Source: Bacillota bacterium (GTDB lineage Bacteria; Bacillota; Clostridia; Caldicoprobacterales; DTU083). From it: 64,000 bases of DNA. Made by a program: the position numbers and the translations under genes. The stretch spans positions 1 through 64,000 of the forward strand of contig JAKPIB010000046.1 of assembly GCA_029549985.1 (NCBI GenBank), read 5' to 3'. The notes beneath the pieces were generated by a model. It did not search any database. It was not told where the DNA came from and saw nothing but the letters and a program-made list of their open reading frames with translations. Position 1 is the stretch's first letter. Each line of letters opens with the position of its first letter. Below are positions 52,633 through 61,373 of this stretch, piece after piece.

Positions 52633-54741
52633 ATGACTAACGTAGGGAAGAGCAGTTCTGATATAGTATCTACAGGCATACGTGAAAATTGCAAAGAGTA
52701 CGACAGCTGCTGGCTCAGGTATCATCAGGCGTTACAGGAAAGCTGCCTGTCTGATTCGGGCGATGTCTTAAAATACATATACTATAATAGTTCGGGTGAG
52801 ATTTCAGATAATGCATACACCGAGCTCACAGAAGGCATTGCCCGGATGACGGGGTCAAGACCTGCTTGTGTTTCGTCGCTTGATGGTCCCTGCGTTGTGC
52901 TTATGGTTTCCGGTATGGACCCGAAGGCAGAATCGATGCTGAGCAAGGAAGAGCTGCGCAGCATGAAGGCTGAAGGCTTCCTGATCAAGCAGGTAGATAA
53001 GCCACCGACATCAAAGCTGTTGATTGCTTCAAAAAGTGAAAGAGGTTTGTTGTACGGTGTTTTTAAATTTATGCTGCTGCTGACACAGGGTAGGAGCCTG
53101 AAGAACATTCATCTGCTGGAAAATCCTAAGAATAAGCTGCGGTTGATCGATCAATGGGACAATGTTGACGGATCGGTAGAAAGGGGTTATGCCGGTAGGT
53201 CGATCCTGTTTTCGGACAATGACCTGGCAAAAGACAAGGGAAGGATATCATTTTACGCAAGGCTGCTGGCCTCTGTCGGCATCAATGGAATAGTACTTAA
53301 CAATGTGAATGTTCATAAAGAAGAAACCAGGCTAATTGATGACAGAATATACATAGTCAGGCAGCTGGCTGATATTTTTCGGGGGTATGGCATCAGGGTA
53401 TACCTGAGCATAAACTTTGCCAGCCCGATCGATTTGGGCAGCCTTTCTACCGCAGACCCCCTGGACAAGGATGTGGCTGACTGGTGGAAAAAGAGAGCTG
53501 ACTATATATACAGCCATATCCCGGATTTTGGCGGATTTTTAGTAAAAGCCGATTCGGAGCACAGGCCCGGACCTTATACATACGGCCGCAACCATGCCGA
53601 GGGTGCCAATATGCTGGCAGCAGCGCTCAAGCCGCATGGCGGCCTTGTCATATGGCGGTGCTTCGTATACAACTGTCAGCAGGACTGGCGCGACAAGGCC
53701 ACCGACAGGGCAAAGGCAGCCTATGATAATTATAGACATCTGGATGGTTGGTTTGATGATAACGTGATACTGCAGGTCAAAAACGGGCCTATGGATTTCC
53801 AGGTACGCGAGCCGGTCTCGCCGCTCTTTGGCGCTATGGAGCAGACCAACATGATGCTGGAGCTCCAGATCACCCAGGAGTACACAGGACAGCAGCGGCA
53901 TTTGTGCTACCTGGTGCCTCAGTGGAAGGAGATCCTTGAGTTTGACACTTATGCAGCAAGCGAGGGTACGCCTGTTAAAAGGGTAATAGACGGTTCTGCC
54001 TTTGAGAGGGCAAACTGTGGCATAGCAGGCGTGAGCAATATCGGCTCTGATTACAACTGGACCGGCCACTACCTTGCCCAGGCAAACCTTTACGGTTATG
54101 GCAGGCTGGCCTGGGACCCTGACTTGTCAGCCGAGGAGATCACCAGGGAGTGGATAAGCTGCACCTTTGGCAACGACCCTGCAGTCATGGCCACCATTTC
54201 AGAAATGCTACTAGCCTCCTGGCTTATTTATGAGTCATATACAGCTCCGCTGGGCATAGGCTGGATGGTCAATCCCAATCATCACTATGGGCCTAATGTT
54301 GATGGCTACGAGTATTCTAGATGGGGCACTTATCACAGGGCTGATTTCCAGGCGATAGGCGTTGACAGGACAAAGGCCGGGGGGACTGGCTTTACAGCCC
54401 AGTATAGAGAGCCAAATTTCAGGAGGTTTGAATCATTGGATACCTGTCCCGAAGAGCTGGTGCTGTTTTTCCACAGGCTGCCCTACACTTACAGGCTGAA
54501 AAGCGGCAAAACTGTCATCCAGCATATTTATGACTCGCATTTTTATGGTGTGGAGCAGGCAGAACAGCTACGCAGCAAGTGGGAGTCTCTCAAGGGCATG
54601 ATAGATGATGAAAGGCATGGGCATGTCCTGTCACGCTTGAATGAACAGGTCGAACATGCAAAGGAATGGCGGGATGTGATTAACTCATACTTTTACAGAA
54701 AAACAGGCATACCTGATGAAAAGGGGAGGATCATATATTGA
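52633..54741 (+). CDS. aguA: Alpha-glucuronidase, GH67
   Basis: Removes glucuronic or 4-O-methylglucuronic acid from the non-reducing end of xylo-oligosaccharides. The catalytic acid Glu309 lies in [11 protein letters not shown]. The catalytic base pair is Asp388 ([17 protein letters not shown]) and Glu416 (ELQITQEY). The spacings 79 and 28 are the same as E285/D364/E392 of the Geobacillus enzyme. There is no signal peptide, so it is intracellular and acts on imported aldouronic acids. GGAGG at 52624-52628 selects the ATG at 52633, giving 702 residues. The glucuronate released can feed the uxaC operon at 8-14 kb. Confidence 0.95.
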   Translation: MTNVGKSSSDIVSTGIRENCKEYDSCWLRYHQALQESCLSDSGDVLKYIYYNSSGEISDNAYTELTEGIARMTGSRPACVSSLDGPCVVLMVSGMDPKAESMLSKEELRSMKAEGFLIKQVDKPPTSKLLIASKSERGLLYGVFKFMLLLTQGRSLKNIHLLENPKNKLRLIDQWDNVDGSVERGYAGRSILFSDNDLAKDKGRISFYARLLASVGINGIVLNNVNVHKEETRLIDDRIYIVRQLADIFRGYGIRVYLSINFASPIDLGSLSTADPLDKDVADWWKKRADYIYSHIPDFGGFLVKADSEHRPGPYTYGRNHAEGANMLAAALKPHGGLVIWRCFVYNCQQDWRDKATDRAKAAYDNYRHLDGWFDDNVILQVKNGPMDFQVREPVSPLFGAMEQTNMMLELQITQEYTGQQRHLCYLVPQWKEILEFDTYAASEGTPVKRVIDGSAFERANCGIAGVSNIGSDYNWTGHYLAQANLYGYGRLAWDPDLSAEEITREWISCTFGNDPAVMATISEMLLASWLIYESYTAPLGIGWMVNPNHHYGPNVDGYEYSRWGTYHRADFQAIGVDRTKAGGTGFTAQYREPNFRRFESLDTCPEELVLFFHRLPYTYRLKSGKTVIQHIYDSHFYGVEQAEQLRSKWESLKGMIDDERHGHVLSRLNEQVEHAKEWRDVINSYFYRKTGIPDEKGRIIY

Positions 54742-54743
54742 GC

Positions 54744-54769
54744 AATGTGCTGTAAGCACATTTTTTTTT
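54744..54769 (+). terminator. Intrinsic terminator of the GH67 gene
   Basis: Stem AATGTGCT (54744-54751) / AGCACATT (54755-54762), three-base loop and a run of nine T (54761-54769), starting three bases after the stop codon. Confidence 0.93.
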
Positions 54770-54789
54770 GCAAAATCAAGCACCTACTA

Positions 54790-54844
54790 TTGACAAAACC
54801 AGAGAAGCGGAATATCATATTAAACAAATAGGAATAGTAGGAAT
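54790..54844 (+). promoter_or_regulatory. Promoter and likely operator of the Rrf2-cysK operon
   Basis: TTGACA (54790-54795), a 17-bp spacer and TATCAT (54813-54818). Just after the expected start of transcription are two direct copies of TAGGAAT (54829-54835 and 54838-54844), nine bases apart. The position suits a repressor site, and the GGAAT core resembles known CymR/Rrf2 boxes. Binding by the next gene's product is an inference. Confidence 0.65.
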
Positions 54845-54859
54845 TAAGAGGTGATCAGG

Positions 54860-55300
54860 ATGAAGATATCTGCCAGGGGCAGATATGGTTTGATGGCCAT
54901 GCTGGATCTTGCAGTTAATTCAGCCAATGAGCATATTTCCCTGTACAGTATAGCAGACCGGCAGAACATCTCCCCAAGCTATCTGGAGCAGGTATTTTCT
55001 CTGCTCAGGAAAGCAGGCCTGGTAAACAGCATAAAAGGAGCATACGGTGGTTACAAGCTCGCCGGCGAGCCCCGCGATATCAGAGTAGGTGATATATTTA
55101 GAGTCCTTGAGGGAGATATAAATGTGGCTGAAGGGGATAGTGGACCAGGAATGAACAGTATCATGGACTGTATCGACAAAAATGTATGGCAGAGGCTCAA
55201 TTCCACTATCAATGACTTTTTGGATTCGATTACTCTAGAGGATCTGCAGAATGAGTATCATAAAATGCAGTCTGCCGACAACATCATGTATTATATCTGA
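54860..55300 (+). CDS. Rrf2-family transcriptional regulator (CymR-like)
   Basis: A 146-residue Rrf2 protein: ISARGRYGLMAMLDLAVN, the winged helix IADRQNISPSYLEQVFSLLRKAGLVNSIKGAYGGYKLA and the dimerisation helix. It has only one Cys (in IMDCIDKNVW), so it lacks the three-Cys cluster of IscR/NsrR and is closer to CymR, the repressor of cysteine metabolism that works with CysK in B. subtilis. cysK follows 35 bases downstream, which strengthens that reading. AGAGG at 54846-54850 fits the ATG at 54860 better than the GTG at 54851. Confidence 0.87.
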   Translation: MKISARGRYGLMAMLDLAVNSANEHISLYSIADRQNISPSYLEQVFSLLRKAGLVNSIKGAYGGYKLAGEPRDIRVGDIFRVLEGDINVAEGDSGPGMNSIMDCIDKNVWQRLNSTINDFLDSITLEDLQNEYHKMQSADNIMYYI

Positions 55301-55335
55301 TCATAAGTATGAACGATAATTAAGGAGGAATATAT

Positions 55336-56271
55336 ATGTCAAAAATAGCAAAGAATCTGACCGACCTTATAGGAAACACACCCCTGTTGGAACTGAACGG
55401 TTTTAGCAAAAAGCACGGGCTCAAGGCCAGGCTCATCGCCAAGCTTGAATATTTCAACCCCGCCGGAAGTGTCAAGGACAGGATCGGCTATGCGATGATA
55501 AAGGATGCGGAGGAAAAGGGGATCATAAACAAGGACACGGTGATCATAGAGCCGACCAGCGGTAATACCGGTATTGCCCTGGCTTTTGTTTCGGCAGCCA
55601 AGGGCTACAGGCTGATTTTGACCATGCCGGAGACGATGAGCGTTGAAAGGAGAAACCTATTAAAGGCTCTGGGAGCAGAGGTGGTCCTGACCCCCGGGGC
55701 AGAAGGGATGAAGGGCGCGATCAGAGTCGCAAATGAGCTGGCCGAAAAATATCCCAACTCCTTCATACCCCAGCAATTTCAGAATCCGGCCAATCCTGCC
55801 ATCCACAGAAAAACGACTGCAGTAGAAATATGGAATGACACTGACGGAGAAGTAGACATATTCGTTGGAGGTGTAGGAACAGGAGGGACTGTAACCGGCG
55901 TAGGCGAGGTGCTGAAGGAGAAAAAACCGGGTATAAAGGTAGTCGCCGTAGAACCGGCCGATTCGCCTGTATTGTCCGGCGGCAGTCCGGGGCCGCATAA
56001 GATCCAGGGCATAGGTGCCGGTTTTGTTCCGGATGTGCTGAATCTGAATATCATAGATGAAATAATCACTGTAAGGAACGAGGATGCTTTCACCACATCA
56101 AGGGAGCTGGCAAAGACAGAAGGGCTTTTAGTGGGCATATCCTCCGGTGCGGCGGTCTATGGCGCATTACAGCTGGCAAAACGGCCTGAGAATGAGAATA
56201 AGACCATAGTGGTCGTACTTCCTGATACCGGTGAACGGTATTTATCGACCACGTTGTTCCAGGAGGAATGA
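55336..56271 (+). CDS. cysK: Cysteine synthase A (O-acetylserine sulfhydrylase)
   Basis: Makes cysteine from O-acetylserine and sulfide. [13 protein letters not shown], the PLP lysine in [14 protein letters not shown], the substrate loop [28 protein letters not shown] (phosphate binding) and [12 protein letters not shown] are all present. It has 311 residues, the normal CysK length. It is co-transcribed with the Rrf2 regulator; in B. subtilis CysK also acts as a signal partner of CymR. GGAGG at 55323-55327 precedes the ATG. Confidence 0.96.
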   Translation: MSKIAKNLTDLIGNTPLLELNGFSKKHGLKARLIAKLEYFNPAGSVKDRIGYAMIKDAEEKGIINKDTVIIEPTSGNTGIALAFVSAAKGYRLILTMPETMSVERRNLLKALGAEVVLTPGAEGMKGAIRVANELAEKYPNSFIPQQFQNPANPAIHRKTTAVEIWNDTDGEVDIFVGGVGTGGTVTGVGEVLKEKKPGIKVVAVEPADSPVLSGGSPGPHKIQGIGAGFVPDVLNLNIIDEIITVRNEDAFTTSRELAKTEGLLVGISSGAAVYGALQLAKRPENENKTIVVVLPDTGERYLSTTLFQEE

Positions 56272-56283
56272 TGCAGGGGTTTG

Positions 56284-56308
56284 ACCGGCATATAATGCCG
56301 GTTTTTTT
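56284..56308 (+). terminator. Intrinsic terminator after cysK
   Basis: Stem ACCGGCAT (56284-56291) / ATGCCGGT (56295-56302) with a three-base loop, followed by T7 (56302-56308). Confidence 0.93.
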
Positions 56309-56386
56309 ATTGCTTGCGATATAAGTATAGTTATCACCTACAGGCAAAACATAAGAGTATATTTTGCTTCGGAGGTGGTTTGTTCT

Positions 56387-57232
56387 ATGCATACGATGTG
56401 GAAGGGTTCAATTAGCTTCGGGCTCGTTAATATCCCTGTCAGGATGTTTGCCGCCACAGAAGACAAGGATGTCAAGTTCAGGCAGATCCATAAGGAATGT
56501 ATGAGCCCGATAAAATATGAAAAGAAGTGTCCTAACTGCAACAAGGAGCTGAAGCAGGAGGATATCGTAAGGGGCTATGAATATGAGCCGGGCAAGTTCG
56601 TAGTTATAACAGACGGAGAGCTGGAGGCGCTTCGGGAATCGACAGGCAAGGCCATTGAGATAATGGATTTCGTAAGCTTGTCGGAGATAGATCCCGTATA
56701 TTTTATAAAGACATACTACCTTTCGCCACAGGAAACAGGGGAGAAAGCCTACAACCTGCTGAGGGAGGCAATGAATCAGACAGGGAAAATAGCGATTGCC
56801 AGGATCACTATACGTGAAAAACAGTCCCTGGCAGCAATAAGGGTGTACAAGAACCTGCTTGTTATGGAAACCATATTCTACCCTGATGAGGTCCGCGACA
56901 TATCCCAGGTGCCAAGGATCCCTCAAGCTATAGCTGTCGATGAAAAAGAGCTCACAATGGCAAAGCAGATTATTGAAAACCTGACTACGGAATTCGAGCC
57001 ATACAAGTATACCGATGAATACCGAAAAGGGCTGCTGGAGCTGATCCAAAGCAAGATAGAAGGAGACGAAGTCGTCCTGCAGCCTGAGGCACAGCAGCAT
57101 AACGTAGTAGACCTCATGAAGGCATTACAGGAAAGCCTCAAGGTGACCGAAAAGCTAAGGCAGTCCGACTCTTCGCCTGTGCCAAAGAAAAAACCTGCTG
57201 CAAAAAGAAAGAAGGAAACTACGGCAGGCTGA
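56387..57232 (+). CDS. ku: Ku homodimer protein of non-homologous end joining
   Basis: Binds DNA ends and recruits LigD. The N terminus MHTMWKGSISFGLVNIPVRMF and the core (YEYEPGKFVVITDGELEAL; YFIKTYYLSPQ; FYPDEVRD) are those of bacterial Ku. There is a CPNC pair near residue 48. The C terminus is a basic Lys/Ala/Pro-rich tail (KKKPAAKRKKE), which in other species helps DNA binding and threading. GGAGGTGG at 56371-56378 selects the ATG at 56387. It starts an operon with the two LigD parts. Confidence 0.95.
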   Translation: MHTMWKGSISFGLVNIPVRMFAATEDKDVKFRQIHKECMSPIKYEKKCPNCNKELKQEDIVRGYEYEPGKFVVITDGELEALRESTGKAIEIMDFVSLSEIDPVYFIKTYYLSPQETGEKAYNLLREAMNQTGKIAIARITIREKQSLAAIRVYKNLLVMETIFYPDEVRDISQVPRIPQAIAVDEKELTMAKQIIENLTTEFEPYKYTDEYRKGLLELIQSKIEGDEVVLQPEAQQHNVVDLMKALQESLKVTEKLRQSDSSPVPKKKPAAKRKKETTAG

Positions 57233-57269
57233 TTAGGATAAGAAACCGGCAAAAGGAGAATGGAAGCCT

Positions 57270-58226
57270 ATGGACTGGATTACTCCTATGGAGCCAATCT
57301 CAACTAAAAAGCTGATCAGTGGCAGTGACTGGATACACCAGATAAAGTGGGACGGCATCCGGGGGCTCACATATATAGAAGGAGACAGCATAAGAGTATT
57401 CACAAAAAACAGAAATGAGCGGACCGCCTTTTATCCGGAGCTAACCGATGCCAGAAAACTGGTGAAAGCAAACCGGGCAGTACTTGACGGTGAGATAATA
57501 GTATTGGGCGATGATGGAAGGCCTTCATTCCATAGGTCGCTTATAAGGGAACGGGTGAAGAGTCCGGGCAGGGTAAGGCACTACATGGCAAAATTCCCTG
57601 CTGCCTATGCAATATTTGATATCCTGTATCTTGAAGACAAGCCTGTGACCACGCTTCCGCTCAAAGAGCGCAGAGAGATCCTTATTAGCACAGTAGAGCA
57701 AGGCCAAAGCTTCATGATAACCGATGACTTCACGGACGGACATGGCCTGTTTGAGCTTATGAAGCAGAAAAACTGGGAAGGGATCGTCACTAAAAACATA
57801 TACAGTCCCTACCTGCCGGCCAAGGGCCACCGCGCATGGTACAAGCTGAAAGCAATTAAGAAGCTCCTGGCAATAATCTGCGGAACAAGCCTGAAAGCTG
57901 GTATGCCAAATTCGCTCATGCTGGGAGTAAACAGGGAAGGCGCTCTTTCATTCATAGGCAAGGCATCCCAGGGACTTTCACAAACCGATTTGTATCTGAT
58001 CAAGGAGTATATGCCGCAACTTAAAAGCGATACAAGTCCGTTTCAGGATACGTCCGGATTGAACGAACCTGATGTTGTCTGGTTTGCCCCCGTTCTTACA
58101 TGCTGGGTAAGCTTTCTGGAATGGACTGATGACGGAGTACTAAGGCACCCGAGAATCCTCGGGTTTTCAAGCAACAGCCCTGAAGAAGCAGACGGAAGGG
58201 AATGGGCAATGGATGAACGAGCTTGA
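57270..58226 (+). CDS. ATP-dependent DNA ligase, LigD ligase domain as a separate protein
   Basis: Seals breaks in the end-joining pathway. The adenylated lysine is in motif I (HQIKWDGIRGL); motif III is AYAIFDILYL, motif IV WEGIVTKN and motif V WYKLKAIKK. A C-terminal OB fold follows. The 318 residues cover only the ligase domain of LigD; polymerase and phosphoesterase domains are absent from this chain. The gene ends 14 bases after the start of the polymerase-domain gene, so the two are translated together. Confidence 0.92.
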   Translation: MDWITPMEPISTKKLISGSDWIHQIKWDGIRGLTYIEGDSIRVFTKNRNERTAFYPELTDARKLVKANRAVLDGEIIVLGDDGRPSFHRSLIRERVKSPGRVRHYMAKFPAAYAIFDILYLEDKPVTTLPLKERREILISTVEQGQSFMITDDFTDGHGLFELMKQKNWEGIVTKNIYSPYLPAKGHRAWYKLKAIKKLLAIICGTSLKAGMPNSLMLGVNREGALSFIGKASQGLSQTDLYLIKEYMPQLKSDTSPFQDTSGLNEPDVVWFAPVLTCWVSFLEWTDDGVLRHPRILGFSSNSPEEADGREWAMDERA

Positions 58227-59106
58227 TATTAACGAAAAAAAGGTCAGGATAACTAATCCTGAAAAGCTTTTATGGCCCGAGCTAGGCATCAGGAAAATAG
58301 ATTATATAGGAAAGCTGATCGAACTGGCTCCGTATATGCTCCCTCATGCAAAAGACAGGCTGCTGACTTCTATAAGATACCCTGATGGGATTGATGGAAA
58401 GGCATTTTTCCAAAAGAATGTGCCGGATCATGCACTTGAGTGGGTGGAGACAGCCTTTTGGCATGGCAACAACCATATATTGCTGAACAGCCTTCCTACC
58501 CTTGTATGGCTTGGCAATCAGGCCGTACTGGAGTTTCATACCGGTTTTAATCTGTATACTGAGGAAAACTATCCGACCTACCTGGTATTTGACCTGGATC
58601 CTTCTGAGGGACAGAGCTTTGATGATGCAGCAGAGGCAGCCCTTATTATCAATGAGGCTCTGGAAGGGTTGATGATTGAAAGCTGGGTGAAGACCTCCGG
58701 CGCTACAGGGCTTCAGGTGTATATCCCTGTCGGTCAGCGCTATGATTATGATGAGGCAAGAAAAATAAATGAGTTTTTCGGAAGGTACTTCAGCAAAAAG
58801 TATCCGAAGGTTTTTACTATAGAACGCATAGTCAGCAAAAGAGGAAAAAGGCTTTATTTTGATTATCTGCAGATGTGGCACGGAAAAACTATCACAATGG
58901 TTTACTCTCCAAGAGCAAACAGTAAGGCGACCGTTTCCATGCCTGTGGAATGGGAGGAGCTCAGAAGTGGTATCAGGCCTGAGGATTTTACGCTGCTTAA
59001 TGCAAAGGACAGGCTCAGGGAAAAGGGTGACCTGTTTGCACCGCTTTTGTCAGATGACCATATTCAGAACCTGGATTTTCTCCTGGAGCATTTAAACAAG
59101 GAATAA
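58213..59106 (+). CDS. LigD polymerase (primase-like) domain as a separate protein
   Basis: An archaeo-eukaryotic-primase-type polymerase that fills gaps at broken ends. ITNPEKLLWPELGIRKID is the usual N terminus, the catalytic pair is in LVFDLDPSEGQSF, SGATGLQVYIP binds the nucleotide, and the third Asp is in LYFDYLQM. Most LigD polymerases have Asn after DYLQ; here Met stands there. It has 297 residues. With Ku and the ligase it forms a complete end-joining set, lacking only the 3'-phosphoesterase domain. Confidence 0.92.
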   Translation: MNELDINEKKVRITNPEKLLWPELGIRKIDYIGKLIELAPYMLPHAKDRLLTSIRYPDGIDGKAFFQKNVPDHALEWVETAFWHGNNHILLNSLPTLVWLGNQAVLEFHTGFNLYTEENYPTYLVFDLDPSEGQSFDDAAEAALIINEALEGLMIESWVKTSGATGLQVYIPVGQRYDYDEARKINEFFGRYFSKKYPKVFTIERIVSKRGKRLYFDYLQMWHGKTITMVYSPRANSKATVSMPVEWEELRSGIRPEDFTLLNAKDRLREKGDLFAPLLSDDHIQNLDFLLEHLNKE

Positions 59107-59200
59107 TGCATCCATATACTGTCCCATCAGTGAGATATTCTGATATAATAGGTTATTGATAGCATGTACATATAAAGTACGTAAGAAAAGGGGTTTGAGT

Positions 59201-60031
59201 ATGAGCAAAGCAGACCATATATTCATAGATATGTGCAGGGATATACTGGAAAATGGTTACAGCTCGGAAGGTCAAAAAGTAAGGCCAAGGTGGGAGGATG
59301 GCACACCGGCCCATACAATTAAGCGGTTTGGGGTCGTAAACCGGTATGACCTGTCCGAAGAATTTCCGATTTTGACCCTGCGGCCTACTCCGCTCGCAAA
59401 AGCCATCGATGAGATCCTGTGGATATGGCAGAAAAAGTCCAATAACATCAAGGATCTGAACAGCCATATATGGGATGCCTGGGCTGACGAGGACGGCTCG
59501 ATAGGCAAGGCCTATGGCTATCAACTGTCGATCAAGCATAAATATCCTGAAGGCGAGTTCGACCAGGTGGACAGGGTGTTGTATGACCTGAAGCACAATC
59601 CTTACAGCCGTCGGATAATAACCAATATATACAATCACAGCGACCTGCATGAAATGAACCTTTACCCTTGTGCCTACAGCATGACCTTCAATGTGACAGG
59701 CAACAAGCTGAACGCCATACTTAATCAAAGGTCCCAGGATGTGCTCCCGGCAAACAACTGGAATGTATGTCAGTATGCAATACTGGTGCACATGTTCGCA
59801 ATAGCCAGCGGCCTTGAAGTGGGTGAACTGGTCCATGTTATAGCTGATGCGCATATCTATGACAGGCACATACCCATAATAAAGGAGCTTATCGAAAGGC
59901 CCCAGTATCCGGCCCCAAGGCTTGTGATAAATCCGGATGTCAAGGATTTCTATGAGTTCAAGCCCGAGGACTTCAAGCTGGAAGGCTATGTACACGGACC
60001 GCAGATAAAGAATATACCTATCGCAGTGTGA
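59201..60031 (+). CDS. thyA: Thymidylate synthase (ThyA, phi3T/B. subtilis ThyA-like type)
   Basis: Methylates dUMP to dTMP with methylene-tetrahydrofolate. The catalytic Cys lies in MNLYPCAYSMTFNV, where most ThyA proteins have Pro-Cys-His; Ala in place of His is typical of the B. subtilis ThyA/phi3T group. RSQDVLPANNWNVCQYAIL and DAHIYDRHIPIIKELIERP complete the dUMP site. AAAAGGGG upstream fits the ATG at 59201 (276 residues), not 59156. A dihydrofolate reductase gene is 335 bases downstream, which regenerates the folate used. Confidence 0.93.
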   Translation: MSKADHIFIDMCRDILENGYSSEGQKVRPRWEDGTPAHTIKRFGVVNRYDLSEEFPILTLRPTPLAKAIDEILWIWQKKSNNIKDLNSHIWDAWADEDGSIGKAYGYQLSIKHKYPEGEFDQVDRVLYDLKHNPYSRRIITNIYNHSDLHEMNLYPCAYSMTFNVTGNKLNAILNQRSQDVLPANNWNVCQYAILVHMFAIASGLEVGELVHVIADAHIYDRHIPIIKELIERPQYPAPRLVINPDVKDFYEFKPEDFKLEGYVHGPQIKNIPIAV

Positions 60032-60366
60032 GTAGTAAGCCTTTGTAAACACGATTAATAGGGGAGGCAGGTTTGGTGTTCAAGAAAGAGATAATTGACC
60101 TGTCTGTGCTTTTGGTTCTCTAGACGCAGACGGAGACAGGATACATGAGTTATCGGCCAAGCTGGAAGTAGACGGAACATACCGCTATTATTTTGGCGAT
60201 CTATATAGCAAAGTCAAATGGGACCCTGATACGGAAAACTGGGAAATAATAGATATAAGCTTCATGTTGAGTGAATCGTAACTGTTCCGGATGTTTACGA
60301 TGGATGATATGCATTCATATTGATCTTAAGTATTTAAGTTAGGCGAAAGCCTGAAAGGAGCTATTG
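60032..60366 (+). pseudogene. Disrupted small reading frame between thyA and the DHFR gene
   Basis: After GGGAGG at 60062-60067, a GTG at 60076 opens MFKKEIIDLSVL but stops at 60121-60123. The frame one base earlier then continues for about 50 codons (LDADGDRIHELSAKLEVDG, then YRYYFGDLYSKVKWDPDTENWEI) to a TAA at 60279-60281. The second part has a protein-like composition. A single lost base near 60100-60120 would join the two into a protein of about 68 residues. I do not recognise the family. The remaining bases up to 60366 hold only the DHFR ribosome binding site. Confidence 0.45.
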
Positions 60367-60921
60367 ATGAATTTTATCGTTGCGGTAGATGAAAACTGGA
60401 ATATTGGCTACAAGGGGGGGCTGTTGGAGCGAATCCCGGCCGATATGAAGCAGTTTAGAGAAAAGACCACAGGAAAGGTCATAGTTGTAGGAAGAAAGAC
60501 TCTTGAGTCCTTCCCTGACGGCAGGCCGCTGCCCAACCGCACAAATATAGTATTGACCAGACAGGAAGGCTTCACCTGTAAAGGGGCTACAGTATGTCAT
60601 TCATACGATGAGCTTTTTAAAGAACTGAAAAAATACAATGATGATGATATTTATATAGCCGGTGGCGGTGAAGTCTACAGAGTTATGATTCCATATTGCA
60701 GCACAGGATATATTACAAAGATACACAAGGTATATGAAGCAGATACAAAAATACCCGATCTGGACAAGAGTGGGAATTGGGAGATCATTTCGAAGGACGG
60801 GCCCTATCATTACAGGGATGATATATACTACAGCTATATGCAGTATAAAAATAACGCACCAAAGATAAACAGGCCATTGGAGCAGTCTGATCAGCTACCG
60901 GAAGCAGGATACAAGCTTTAG
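60367..60921 (+). CDS. Dihydrofolate reductase
   Basis: Reduces dihydrofolate to tetrahydrofolate with NADPH. MNFIVAVDENWNIGY, IPADMKQFREKTTGKVIVVGRKTLESFPDGRPLPNRTNIVLTR and DDIYIAGGGEVYRVMIPYC are the expected motifs, including the catalytic Asp in PADM. The Pro-Trp pair usual before that (Leu-Pro-Trp) is replaced by Leu-Glu, a variant seen in clostridial enzymes to my knowledge. The C terminus is extended by about 20 residues. AAGGAG at 60355-60360 marks the ATG at 60367 (TTG at 60364 is also possible). Confidence 0.92.
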   Translation: MNFIVAVDENWNIGYKGGLLERIPADMKQFREKTTGKVIVVGRKTLESFPDGRPLPNRTNIVLTRQEGFTCKGATVCHSYDELFKELKKYNDDDIYIAGGGEVYRVMIPYCSTGYITKIHKVYEADTKIPDLDKSGNWEIISKDGPYHYRDDIYYSYMQYKNNAPKINRPLEQSDQLPEAGYKL

Positions 60922-60970
60922 ATAACAGTTTACGTTACAATTCTATTATCAGGCCAGGGGTAGTGTATTA

Positions 60971-61294
60971 ATGTTTTTTAAACGCAAAGAGCAAAGGAAA
61001 ACAAGGAATAATCTATTGCTGCTGCAGAGCTTGAATGGCAGGGAAGTGAAATATGTAAGTGTAAGGGACCCGGACACCTATGGAGAAACCATTATTGGCA
61101 AGTACGGACACATAAATGTGTTTGGCGATGAACTGGTGATAATATGCGGGGGTGAAGAGGTGTTCAAGCATCCCTTGGAGGGGCTAGAGGCCGGAGAGTT
61201 TTTAAGCCTGGACGGTGTCAACCTTAGATATTATGATGCTGAAAAAGGCAAACAGTATACTGTCGTAGCTTACTATAAATATCACAGAAAATAG
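60971..61294 (+). CDS. Hypothetical protein, 107 residues
   Basis: Not recognised. The N terminus is basic (MFFKRKEQRKTRNN), the rest is beta-rich and ordered (GETIIGKYGHINVFGDELVIICGGEEVFKHPLEGLEAGEFLSLDG, residues about 38-81), with no signal peptide or membrane helix. The pattern of alternating strands and the good codon use suggest a real, soluble protein, possibly a conserved clostridial family. It follows the DHFR gene by 50 bases without a terminator between them. Confidence 0.6.
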   Translation: MFFKRKEQRKTRNNLLLLQSLNGREVKYVSVRDPDTYGETIIGKYGHINVFGDELVIICGGEEVFKHPLEGLEAGEFLSLDGVNLRYYDAEKGKQYTVVAYYKYHRK

Positions 61295-61373
61295 GTACCT
61301 GCTCGGAGAATAGAGAACACCGGATGTGTTTCTGCATATAATGTATCATATCCGAATGGAGGTGATATATTAT

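Noticed and set aside
54742-55335. Possible riboswitch or T-box before the Rrf2-cysK operon
   Set aside because: The leader between promoter and start codon is only about 35 bases and contains only the direct repeats; the hairpin at 54744-54769 is the GH67 terminator.
59153-60052. A 299-codon open frame on the minus strand opposite thyA
   Set aside because: It covers thyA almost base for base and its translation resembles no family; thyA itself has all catalytic motifs.
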